Positions 6,129 to 13,105 of a DNA stretch of 13,607 bases are shown piece after piece. The DNA comes from Thermoplasmata archaeon (lineage in GTDB: Archaea; Thermoplasmatota; Thermoplasmata; Thermoplasmatales; Thermoplasmataceae): NCBI GenBank assembly GCA_021827885.1, contig JAKAUD010000232.1, forward strand, positions 1 to 13,607. Reading direction: 5' to 3'. A program made the translations under genes and the position numbers. The notes below the pieces were generated by a model. It saw only the letters and a program-made list of their open reading frames with translations. It searched no databases and was not told the origin of the DNA. Numbering within the stretch: the first letter of the stretch is position 1; the number at the start of each line of letters is the position of its first letter.

Positions 6129-6905
6129 ATGAGTTACAATGGAATATCTGGAATATTGAACGCTCCGGGAGAAATTCCGTGGGAACTGGTCCTGTTATTT
6201 TTTGGGGCTGGTTTGCTATTTGTTTTTCTGTGGGGAAAAAAGACCGGGGGGTTGGCAAAATTCACGACGGTTGACCTTATTTACATAGGTATGGGAGCTG
6301 CTTTTGCCGTGGTTTGGGAATTTTATATTGGTGCCTTTCTTGGCAAATTCATTCCATCAAATCCGTTCTTTGGAATCGGGTACACGGGAAGACTCATAGC
6401 GTTACTAATAGTAGCAGGACTCGTAAGAAAAGTAGGGGTTGGAATGATTGCCATGTTTATATTCAATCTCCTGAGCGACCTGATCAGTTATGGATTTAGC
6501 GGAGAACCGATGTATTTCTTGTACGAGATGCTGACTTATGGCCTTATGATGGATTTGGTCATAGCGGTTGCAGGAGATAACCTCTTTGGAATAAGATCGC
6601 CATCAAAGAAAGCTGCGGTGAAAAAAGAAAAAGCAGATGTGAATAAAAATACCACTTCGTCACACTTTTTTTCAAAAATTCCCGCAGTATACCTGGCAGC
6701 CATAGAGGGTATAGCAATTGGCGTTTTCTGGGCAGTTCCGGAACCACTTTTCTACAGTGGATTCATAGCTCCATTTCTTTACGGCGGGGTTGTTGATTGG
6801 GCGGCTATCATTTTCGGCATAGTAGCATTCATCCCCGGTGCAATAATAATAGGAGCTATTGGAGGCATTATCACACTGAGAATAGTCAAAGCGGTGGGGC
6901 AATGA
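6129..6905 (+). CDS. ECF transporter substrate-binding (S) component, YkoE-like
   Basis: The protein has 258 residues and is strongly hydrophobic. Membrane segments lie at about residues 18-36, 47-70, 84-100, 102-122, 130-150, 185-205, 210-225 and 226-250. A charged Lys-rich cytosolic linker sits at about 155-180 (SPSKKAAVKKEKADVNKN). Small-residue motifs such as IGMGAAFAVVWEF (53-65) suit packing against the T component, as in S subunits. The next two genes encode the ECF ATPase and T protein in YkoE-YkoD-YkoC order, which suggests a YkoE-type S subunit (HMP/thiamine precursors in Firmicutes). Sequence similarity visible by eye is weak, so the substrate remains open. It is longer than YkoE (about 200 aa) because of the first helix and the linker. 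The stop overlaps the next ATG (ATGA). ATG 6129 is the only sensible start and has a weak ribosome site (TGAGAT). Confidence 0.75.
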   Translation: MSYNGISGILNAPGEIPWELVLLFFGAGLLFVFLWGKKTGGLAKFTTVDLIYIGMGAAFAVVWEFYIGAFLGKFIPSNPFFGIGYTGRLIALLIVAGLVRKVGVGMIAMFIFNLLSDLISYGFSGEPMYFLYEMLTYGLMMDLVIAVAGDNLFGIRSPSKKAAVKKEKADVNKNTTSSHFFSKIPAVYLAAIEGIAIGVFWAVPEPLFYSGFIAPFLYGGVVDWAAIIFGIVAFIPGAIIIGAIGGIITLRIVKAVGQ

Positions 6906-8500
6906 AGGCTGTCGAAATAAAAGACCTGAGGTTTTCATATTTGGGAAACGAGGAGCCGTCCATTCAAGTGGACAGCCTTACCATAGAAGATGGTGAAACT
7001 GTACTTATCACCGGACGATCTGGGGGAGGGAAATCAACGCTTGTGAATTGCATAACCGGGATAATACCCCACATAACTCATGGCGAACTGGAAGGAAGCG
7101 TGCAGGTTTACGGCAAGAATGTGGCAGAAACATCACTGGCTAAACTTTCATCTGAGGTTGGCATAGTTCTGCAGAATCCCGAGACGCAGGTAATGAACTA
7201 TGGCGTGGAAGAGGAAGTTGCCTTTGGTCCGGAAAATCTCTGCTTAAGTTCCGACGAAATAGTTTCCAGGGTCAACGAGTCCATGGAAATTACGGGCATA
7301 TCCAGAATAAAGGACAGGGAAACTTACACGCTATCTGGCGGCGAAATGCAGCGAGTGGCTATTGCCGCTGTGCTTTCCATGAGGCCTAAGTTGCTCATAC
7401 TTGATGAACCCACATCCAATATAGACCCAGAGGGAACTGCCAAAGTTTTTGATATTCTAAAACAACTCAAGGAAGAAAAAACCCTTATAGTCGTGGAACA
7501 CAAGGTTGAAAGGGTTCTCCCCTTCGTTAATCGTATTATAGTGGTCAATGATGGAAAGATCTTCCTTGACATAGCCAGCCATGAATTAATACATCATGTT
7601 GACAAAATGCTGGAATTAGGCATTGAGGTGCCGATCCACTTCATCTATGCAAGAAAAAATGGAATAGATTTGGAAGACCTTGCATCAATACGCGAAAAAT
7701 TACTGGAACTCAACGCTATTCCTTCCGCACCCTTGAGAGCTCCTGATTCAAACACATTAATGAAGGCGTCTGTGCATGTCACTGCCGACAACGGCAAAAA
7801 ACTTGTAAAAGGAAGTATAGATCTCGAGGAATGCCATATATTGGCACTAATGGGCAGAAATGGGGCCGGCAAATCAACCTTCCTTAAGGGGATAATGGGC
7901 TTTCTTGAGACTGGCCTGAAATCGAAAATTGAAGTGGTGCTTGCTGGAAAGGACATAAGCAGGGAGCATATAATGGACAGGGGGCGCGAGATAGCTTTTG
8001 TCCCGCAGAATTTTGACCTGACACTCATAAACAAATCAGTGGAGAGTGAAGTTGCCTACTCGATCAAGAAGAGAAAAATAAAGGAATACAAGAAAAGGGT
8101 TGACGATATAATGGAAATGTTTTCCCTGTCAGAATTCAGGTATCGTGATCCACTCAGCCTGAGTCTGGGACAGAGAAGAAGAGTTGCAATGGCATCGGCT
8201 ATTGCATCCGGCGTCAGGGTTCTAATGCTTGATGAACCAACATCAGGGCAGGATTATTTTCACAAGGAAATTCTCGGCAAGGAACTGACTAAACTTAAAG
8301 AACATGGATATTCCATAATTATTGTGACCCACGATGCACGGTTTGTGTACAAATACGCGGATCGTGTTGTTGTCTTCGACTATGGCGAGAAAGTTCTTGA
8401 GGGGTTGCCGGAAAGGGTCTTTCGTGAATCAGAGAAATACTCCGTTATACCTCCATCTGATTTTCTGCTGAGGGATTATAATGAACTGGTTAATTGTTAA
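6902..8500 (+). CDS. ECF transporter duplicated ATPase (A-A' fusion, YkoD-like)
   Basis: The protein has 532 residues from ATG 6902, preceded by GGTGGGG and overlapping the S gene stop. The frame is open upstream, but homology begins at MKAVEIKDLRFSY. There are two complete ABC ATPase domains. Domain 1 has Walker A GRSGGGKST (38-46), Q91 in the Q-loop, signature LSGGE (144-148), Walker B LLILDE (164-169) and switch His200. Domain 2 has Walker A GRNGAGKST (318-326), Q369, Walker B VLMLDE (440-445) and His478. The second signature reads LSLGQ (420-424), with Leu in place of the first Gly, so one ATP site is degenerate. It powers uptake by moving the T subunit and toppling the S subunit in the membrane. 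Its last 20 bp overlap the T-component gene. Confidence 0.93.
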   Translation: MKAVEIKDLRFSYLGNEEPSIQVDSLTIEDGETVLITGRSGGGKSTLVNCITGIIPHITHGELEGSVQVYGKNVAETSLAKLSSEVGIVLQNPETQVMNYGVEEEVAFGPENLCLSSDEIVSRVNESMEITGISRIKDRETYTLSGGEMQRVAIAAVLSMRPKLLILDEPTSNIDPEGTAKVFDILKQLKEEKTLIVVEHKVERVLPFVNRIIVVNDGKIFLDIASHELIHHVDKMLELGIEVPIHFIYARKNGIDLEDLASIREKLLELNAIPSAPLRAPDSNTLMKASVHVTADNGKKLVKGSIDLEECHILALMGRNGAGKSTFLKGIMGFLETGLKSKIEVVLAGKDISREHIMDRGREIAFVPQNFDLTLINKSVESEVAYSIKKRKIKEYKKRVDDIMEMFSLSEFRYRDPLSLSLGQRRRVAMASAIASGVRVLMLDEPTSGQDYFHKEILGKELTKLKEHGYSIIIVTHDARFVYKYADRVVVFDYGEKVLEGLPERVFRESEKYSVIPPSDFLLRDYNELVNC

Positions 8501-9437
8501 CCTGATTAGCTGGCTCCTCTTCTTTTTCGGGGCTGCATTCCCGATATTAATTGTGATAAGGGCAATAGGCCTTACTGGATTCATGAAAATTACGCGATTT
8601 GAAAATTACCACACATTTTATTATCGGATGAACCCGTTCATAAAAATAATGCTAGGAATAGTTATTACCGTCGTGGCCGCCCTGACGATATGGTGGATTG
8701 GAGCATTAATGACAGCAGTCGTTCTCCTTACATATCTTACGCTGAAGGACGGAAAAAGAAAATTCATTACCGGGTTTTTCCTTACAATGATTACAATAGT
8801 AGGAACAACATGGGCGTTTGCACCATACACTCCATACATTATTTTAGAGGAGGCATTCCATACCACTTCGCTTACGGGAATATGGGCATGGCCATCATAT
8901 TTCACGGTGATGGGGTACCAGCCAGAACTGACAACGCAGGGTCTAATATATGGATTCCAGATTTCAATGAGATTCACCGCTGTTTCCTTGATGAGCCTTG
9001 TCCTGGTCATGACCAGCACCCCTTCGCAGGTGCTCAGGGCCCTCAACAAGATCGGGATACCCATTTCTATCACGTTTTCACTGGTTGTGGCAATGAGAAC
9101 TATACCCAGAATATTTGAATACATTGATACCTCAGTAAAAATTCAGTTCATGAGAGGCCTGGGATCAAATTCACCAAGAGCGTTCAGACCGTTTTATATG
9201 TTGAAGGGTGCGATTTATGCCATAGTTCCAGTTATTGTATTCCTGGTCAGAGGAGCTAAGGATACAGCTATTTCTGCAGACACCAGAGCTTTCCGTGCAT
9301 TTTCCAAGAGAACTAACATGAAACCGATTACTATAGAGGCTGTAGACAAGAAAGCAATTGCGATTATGACCCTCGTTTTGCTTACAACCGTGATGGCAAT
9401 GATTATGGGATTGGGAAGGGCGATACCATACATGTAG
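8481..9437 (+). CDS. ECF transporter transmembrane (T) component, CbiQ/YkoC-like
   Basis: The protein has 318 residues. Hydrophobic helices lie at about 5-30, 55-88, 95-113, 168-178, 196-206, 243-257 and 292-312. Two cytosolic coupling motifs typical of EcfT/CbiQ are present: QFMRG (222-226, matching AxARG) and ADTRAFRAF (266-274, matching xARAF). They dock onto the two ATPase domains. The segment TSTPSQVLRALNKIGIP (178-194) is the conserved CbiQ element before coupling helix 1. ATG 8481 lies within the ATPase gene (20-bp overlap), so expression is tightly coupled and the three subunits should be made together. It ends the operon; a perfect 8-bp hairpin follows 40 bp later. Confidence 0.92.
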   Translation: MNWLIVNLISWLLFFFGAAFPILIVIRAIGLTGFMKITRFENYHTFYYRMNPFIKIMLGIVITVVAALTIWWIGALMTAVVLLTYLTLKDGKRKFITGFFLTMITIVGTTWAFAPYTPYIILEEAFHTTSLTGIWAWPSYFTVMGYQPELTTQGLIYGFQISMRFTAVSLMSLVLVMTSTPSQVLRALNKIGIPISITFSLVVAMRTIPRIFEYIDTSVKIQFMRGLGSNSPRAFRPFYMLKGAIYAIVPVIVFLVRGAKDTAISADTRAFRAFSKRTNMKPITIEAVDKKAIAIMTLVLLTTVMAMIMGLGRAIPYM

Positions 9438-9476
9438 TGATTTAAGGTGCTTGGCTGAGTGGGATCCTTAAGACCA

Positions 9477-9500
9477 TTGAATTGTATTGCGGCAATTCAA
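9477..9500. terminator. Hairpin between convergent ECF operon and regulator gene
   Basis: TTGAATTG (9477-9484) and CAATTCAA (9493-9500) form a perfect 8-bp stem around TATTGCGG. It lies 40 bp after the T-component stop and 46 bp before the end of the convergent regulator gene. No T-run follows, so its role as a terminator or mRNA-end structure is uncertain. Confidence 0.35.
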
Positions 9501-9545
9501 ATCCATCCATTTATACAACCATTTCTGGAGTTTTGCCACTGGGAA

Positions 9546-10133
9546 TCAGATATAAGGAAGTGACAGAATCATTATTCTCAGACGTGGATTGTCTTTCAAA
9601 TCTGCCGAAGGTTTCTCAAATTCTTCCATCGCTTTTCTTAGATATTCCTCAACAAGAGGATAATTTCCCATGTGTGTGTAGGAGTTTATCACTATAGCGT
9701 TCTGGTTCATGTATGCCTCCTTAAACTTTTCCAGGGTTTCGGATTCGGCATTGCCCAGCTTATCCGCCAGCATCATGAAATTGAATGAATAACCCATCAT
9801 CAACGACCTGAAGAGGTTCCTTATCTCGTCGGTTGACATGGTGTTGAAATGTTCCCTAAGGGATTCTAAGTGAATGGTTGAAAAAAAATCCTGGTTAAGG
9901 CTGTGGAATTTCTCCACGTAGTTGTCCTTAGGGCGAACGGAGGGTTTGTTCAGTATCCCGTCCTTAACCATCTGCTTCACGAAGTGATATAGATTGGATC
10001 TGCTCACTGCAATGTGCGATGCCATCTGTGTGACAGTCATCTCTTCATTCTCAGCAAGAAGCAGGATGATCTTCATCTTGGTTGGATTAGAATAGGTTTC
10101 CAGCATTAGACTGTATTTGTCTTTTGGTTGCAT
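9546..10133 (-). CDS. Winged-helix (ArsR-like) transcriptional regulator
   Basis: The protein has 195 residues. The first 70 form a winged helix-turn-helix. A helix LMLETYSNPTKMKIILLLAEN is followed by the HTH MTVTQMASHIAVSRSNLYHFVKQMVKDGILN (positions about 31-62), the ArsR/HTH_20 pattern, with a wing at about 63-75. Residues 80-180 are a mostly helical effector or dimerisation domain with no metal-binding Cys cluster (no CxC motif), so a small organic ligand is more likely than arsenite. It is divergent from an MFS permease across 141-174 bp that contain a perfect inverted repeat, so it is probably the repressor of that permease and of itself. The ATG lies about 20-25 nt from a TATA box, suggesting a leaderless message. 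Confidence 0.85.
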   Translation of the reverse strand: MQPKDKYSLMLETYSNPTKMKIILLLAENEEMTVTQMASHIAVSRSNLYHFVKQMVKDGILNKPSVRPKDNYVEKFHSLNQDFFSTIHLESLREHFNTMSTDEIRNLFRSLMMGYSFNFMMLADKLGNAESETLEKFKEAYMNQNAIVINSYTHMGNYPLVEEYLRKAMEEFEKPSADLKDNPRLRIMILSLPYI

Positions 10134-10146
10134 ACTAACAAAATCA

Positions 10147-10160
10147 ATATATAAATAAAA
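10147..10160 (-). promoter_or_regulatory. TATA box of the regulator gene
   Basis: The minus strand reads TTTATTTATATATT, centred about 20 nt before ATG 10133. The same AT-rich block reads ATATATAAATAA on the plus strand and could also serve the divergent MFS gene. Confidence 0.5.
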
Positions 10161-10164
10161 AGCC

Positions 10165-10189
10165 TACGTATCAATATGAATTATACGTA
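10165..10189. promoter_or_regulatory. Candidate operator: perfect 7-bp inverted repeat
   Basis: TACGTAT (10165-10171) and ATACGTA (10183-10189) are separated by 11 bp. Centre-to-centre spacing is 18 bp, nearly two helical turns, suited to a dimeric winged-helix protein. A further palindrome, ATGTACAT (10189-10196), abuts the right arm. The site lies just upstream of the regulator TATA box and, if the plus-strand TATA at 10148-10158 is used, over the start site of the MFS transcript. Confidence 0.6.
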
Positions 10190-10307
10190 TGTACATGATT
10201 TGCATTATTGCTCACAACAAGGAGTTATCAGCAGGAAAGAAGTTTTGAGCACTATAGAAACAGGGGTGAAATAGCTGGAAACACCAGATATCAGTCCAGG
10301 TAAAAGA

Positions 10308-11495
10308 TTGCCAATCAACAGAAACTTCAAGCTTTCAGCTGCAGAAACAGGAATTTCGAGGGCAGGGACTTCAGCATTCTCCATTGCAATCGTCTGGATA
10401 GCATTGACTCTTACTGGTTCCCCTATTATTGCAGGATTCGCCGAAAGCATGGTCAGCCTTCCGCTTTTCTTCAGCTTTGTATTTGGCGCATATGTGGACA
10501 GCCTGGCTTCAAAACGTAATCTCGCAATTCTGAGTTCCCTGATCAGAGCATTTTCAATGTTTGTACTATTCATTCCATTATTCTATGATGTTGCAATGTT
10601 CAGGATAATCGCAATATTTTCTGTTTCTTTCCTGTTGGGAATGACATCAGACATACTGAACTCTATCAGGTCAAGCTGGTCCAAGCAATTTCTGGCCGAG
10701 GAGCAGTATAAGAGAGGGACTTCAATGATAGGGGCTACAACATCCCTGGCTCAAAGTGCAGGATATGCCATTTCTGGAATACTGCTTACAATCGGCACAG
10801 TATCCACAATCTATGCACTCATCATAATCTTCCTGGCATCAACAATTCCACTTACCGCAATCAGGGACAAAGTGAGTGAACATAAAACAGGGATGGAATC
10901 CCTGGGCAGATCAATTTTGTCTGGTTTGAGGTATATCAAGGAATCAAGCGCCCTCAAGGGGATTATTGTGATAATGCTCTTTGCCAATCTTGCTTTCGGG
11001 ACTGTCGGCATCTTCTTTGCATATCTGGTTGATTACGCGTTCAAATTGCCAGCCATCTACTACGGTATTTTGTTTATCATACTGACCTTCGGACTTATTG
11101 TCGGCTCCATTGCGGGTTCCAGGGTAAAGGGGAAAATAGGTTTCTACAACGCCTTGCTAATTCTCACAATGGGCGCCCTCCTGATTTCCATAGGTTTCAT
11201 AGGCACAATCTACCTGGACTTTGCGGTAGTATTCATCATCGGTACTACAATTGGCATTGTTAATGTGATCTCTCAGACCGGGATACTTAAGAAAGTAGAC
11301 CAAGGCATGATTGCCAGGGTCTATGGTGCCTTCAGCACCTTTGGCCTGAGTGTAACATTCCTCTCCGGTGGGATAGGCGGCCTTCTCATCGATTATATAA
11401 CGCTCAGATGGTCATTTGTCTTCATAGGCGGGATTCTAGCAATTGTTGCAGCTGTCTCAGTCTTTTTCAGGGAGTATTACAACATAAGCATATGA
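10308..11495 (+). CDS. Major facilitator superfamily permease (drug/solute efflux-like)
   Basis: The protein has 395 residues in the TTG-start reading and about 12 hydrophobic segments. The early loop FVFGAYVDSLASKRNLAILSSL has the MFS loop 2-3 pattern (G-x-x-x-D-x-x-x-x-[KR]), as in exporters of the MFS_3/enterobactin-exporter type. A central hydrophilic loop (RDKVSEHKTGMESLGRS) separates the two six-helix halves, and GSIAGSRVKGKIG is the repeat-related loop in the second half. The frame has no ATG near the expected start; the first is at about residue 48, inside TM2. Possible starts are TTG 10308 behind a weak AGGT, or CTG 10275 six bases after GGGGTGA, a much better ribosome site. The latter would add 11 residues (LETPDISPGKR). 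It is divergent from the winged-helix regulator, consistent with a regulated efflux module; the substrate is unknown. Confidence 0.88.
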   Translation: MPINRNFKLSAAETGISRAGTSAFSIAIVWIALTLTGSPIIAGFAESMVSLPLFFSFVFGAYVDSLASKRNLAILSSLIRAFSMFVLFIPLFYDVAMFRIIAIFSVSFLLGMTSDILNSIRSSWSKQFLAEEQYKRGTSMIGATTSLAQSAGYAISGILLTIGTVSTIYALIIIFLASTIPLTAIRDKVSEHKTGMESLGRSILSGLRYIKESSALKGIIVIMLFANLAFGTVGIFFAYLVDYAFKLPAIYYGILFIILTFGLIVGSIAGSRVKGKIGFYNALLILTMGALLISIGFIGTIYLDFAVVFIIGTTIGIVNVISQTGILKKVDQGMIARVYGAFSTFGLSVTFLSGGIGGLLIDYITLRWSFVFIGGILAIVAAVSVFFREYYNISI

Positions 11496-11591
11496 GAGAT
11501 GATACCGGGTAAAAGCAAACCCTACATTGAAGAAGAGATATCAATTATTAGAGGAGATTGGTTATGGTCACTTTCAAATTTGATTGTCAAA

Positions 11592-11674
11592 CGCCGGGGG
11601 GGAGATTCGAACTCCCGAGCTACGAGAGCAACAGATCTCGAATCTGCCGCCTTACCAGGCTGGGCTACCCCGAC
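11592..11674 (-). tRNA. tRNA-Ser (anticodon CGA)
   Basis: A type II tRNA of 83 nt. The acceptor stem GTCGGGG pairs with CCCCGGC (one wobble), with discriminator G. The anticodon stem GCAGA/TCTGT holds the loop TTCGAGA, giving CGA (reads UCG, serine). The long variable arm contains GCT/AGC. The T arm is GGGAG-TTCGAAT-CTCCC. The long variable arm and G discriminator fit archaeal tRNA-Ser. CCA is not encoded. It lies 96 bp after the MFS stop on the opposite strand; that gap holds no gene. Confidence 0.93.
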
Positions 11675-11690
11675 ACTTCCTTCTGGTTTC

Positions 11691-11700
11691 ATTTTTTATG
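11691..11700 (-). promoter_or_regulatory. TATA-like box of tRNA-Ser
   Basis: The minus strand reads CATAAAAAAT, 17-26 nt before the mature tRNA 5' end. This fits an archaeal tRNA promoter with almost no leader. Confidence 0.35.
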
Positions 11701-11910
11701 CGATTTAACTCATGCTGCTTGAAATTCCTGATTTGTGGCTTGTCCCGCGATCCAGATAGGTTTGACTCGTTTATTCCTGATGATCTGAACGCTTCATTTC
11801 AATCATGTTATTGAATGGCAGGAAATGCATCTAGCAAGGTTCGATATGAGCGTATTTATACCTGATTGCCAACCTGCCGGGCAATATCCTCAGAGGTATA
11901 GTCAACTACC

Positions 11911-11926
11911 CCTCCCTGACGGAAGG
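11911..11926 (-). ncRNA. Right-end hairpin, candidate 3' part of an omega-RNA
   Basis: The minus-strand RNA would read CCUUCC-GUCA-GGGAGG, a 6-bp stem (one G-U) with tetraloop GUCA, 16-31 nt after the tnpB stop. It is followed by GGUAGUUGAC and then flanking DNA. In studied TnpB systems the guide RNA begins in the 3' part of tnpB, ends at the element's right end, and the next bases act as the guide. Here the guide would begin near 11900 on the minus strand (CTATACCTCTGAGG). This is family knowledge applied by inference. Confidence 0.4.
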
Positions 11927-11941
11927 CGCTTGTAACTCTTA

Positions 11942-13009
11942 TTAGGCTACAATAGGCTGATTGACTGCAGCCCTACTTTTTATGATGAGTGAGGCAACAT
12001 AGTCTGCCTCACCACTGTATCCGCATTGAACACATCTGAAGGAATCCCTGTCCGGCCTGTTTCTCTTGTCTATGGTATGGCACACAGGACATTCCCTGCT
12101 GGTGTTATGCGGGTTGACTGTTTCTACCGGTACACCGGATATTCCTGCCTTGTACTCTATGTAGGTTCTAAGTTGATGGAATGCCCAGCAATTGCGTATG
12201 TATCGTTGCTTGTGCCTGACAACAGTTCGCTGGTTGATTCCTCCCAGGTCTTCAAGGGCAATCCCTCTTCCAGTGCCTTTTGCTTCCGCAACGATCTCTT
12301 TCGATATGTCATGGTTTACCGCTTTCTGAAATCTCTTCTCCTTTCCGCTTATCTTTTTCAATCTTCTCTTTGCACTTCTTGTTCCACGTTTCTGTAATCT
12401 CTGTTTGTGTTTTTGGTATTGTATTCTTTTTTTCTTGAGAGCATCTCCACTGTAATTCCTGTTATCACTGGTTGTTGCTATGTTCTTCACACCGAAATCG
12501 GCACCTATATAATCTACAGGTTCATATTTTGGTTCTTCTGGAACATCAACAACAACGGCAAGGTAGAATATGCCATTACTGTATATCAGGTCTGCCTGTC
12601 CATGAACCCTGCTTAATTTCTGCTCCTGGTATTCGCCAAATACTATCGGTATCCTGATTCTTCCATGGAGGGTATTCATTGATACCGAATCCAGACCCTT
12701 GAAGCTCAATATCCTCTGGTCATAGACAATGGAACCATGCCTGTCAAACTCATGAATGCAGGTACGGTCAATCTTATAGGATTCTGCAACCTTGCTTATT
12801 GCCCTGACAATAAGCTGGGATGGCAGCTTGTATTTCTCCTTGATGCTGTAATATACCAGCCTGTGCAGTTCATATTTATTTGGAAAACTGTGTTCAAACG
12901 CAGTTCTTGAAATATCATTGCATGCTTCGTTGAATACTTCCATTGTTTGAAGGAGTATATTGTTCTGTTCTGGTGTGGAAAGAATTCTAAGCATCAATGT
13001 TATCTGCAT
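11942..13009 (-). CDS. tnpB: TnpB, RNA-guided transposon-encoded nuclease (apparently intact)
   Basis: The protein has 355 residues. The N-terminal part (1-160) is the REC/WED-like region, with the archaeal-type opening MQITLMLRILSTPEQNN. The RuvC nuclease core is complete: Asp171 in YIGADFGVKN, Glu253 in IALEDLGGI, and Asp336 in GEADYVASLI. A zinc ribbon lies between them (Cys307, Cys310, Cys326, Cys329). A basic bridge-like helix (KKKRIQYQKHKQRLQKR, about 192-208) is present. Such enzymes cut DNA matching their omega-RNA guide and favour retention of the element. ATG 13009 is likely leaderless, as ACTATAAGTG lies about 25-30 nt upstream. It belongs to a different TnpB subfamily from the remnant at 792-1206, because the N-terminal sequences differ. 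Confidence 0.93.
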   Translation of the reverse strand: MQITLMLRILSTPEQNNILLQTMEVFNEACNDISRTAFEHSFPNKYELHRLVYYSIKEKYKLPSQLIVRAISKVAESYKIDRTCIHEFDRHGSIVYDQRILSFKGLDSVSMNTLHGRIRIPIVFGEYQEQKLSRVHGQADLIYSNGIFYLAVVVDVPEEPKYEPVDYIGADFGVKNIATTSDNRNYSGDALKKKRIQYQKHKQRLQKRGTRSAKRRLKKISGKEKRFQKAVNHDISKEIVAEAKGTGRGIALEDLGGINQRTVVRHKQRYIRNCWAFHQLRTYIEYKAGISGVPVETVNPHNTSRECPVCHTIDKRNRPDRDSFRCVQCGYSGEADYVASLIIKSRAAVNQPIVA

Positions 13010-13032
13010 CCATGGAGGGATATATTCAATAC

Positions 13033-13042
13033 ACTTATAGTT
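13033..13042 (-). promoter_or_regulatory. TATA box of tnpB
   Basis: The minus strand reads AACTATAAGT, 24-33 nt before ATG 13009, giving a leaderless or near-leaderless transcript. Confidence 0.35.
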
Positions 13043-13105
13043 TTCGATCCCAATTCCTCCCTAATCAGTAGATCAAAGATTTATTCTGTCAGATGATTGT
13101 CGGAC

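Larger units (their letters stand above)
11900..13045 (-). mobile_element. TnpB-only IS200/IS605-group element (IS1341 type)
   Basis: The element contains one tnpB gene and no tnpA. Its right end (minus strand) carries a hairpin and then GGTAGTTGAC near 11901. The left end should lie just upstream of the promoter near 13040. Exact ends are estimated, because these elements lack inverted repeats and make no target duplication. Mobility would need a TnpA supplied from elsewhere. Confidence 0.5.

Noticed and set aside
8621..9124. 167-codon antisense ORF inside the T-component gene
   Set aside because: It lies wholly antisense to a clear EcfT gene, and the repetitive Ile/Val composition is what antisense of a membrane protein gives.
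11592..11674. tRNA-Ser as a second integration site
   Set aside because: No repeat of its 3' end was seen elsewhere in the window.
11499..11708. ORF crossing tRNA-Ser on the opposite strand
   Set aside because: Most of it is antisense to the tRNA (the familiar 'GGDSNSRATRATDLESAALPG' artefact type).
12026..12397. Plus-strand ORF of 123 codons inside tnpB
   Set aside because: It is antisense to the intact tnpB and has no independent signals.
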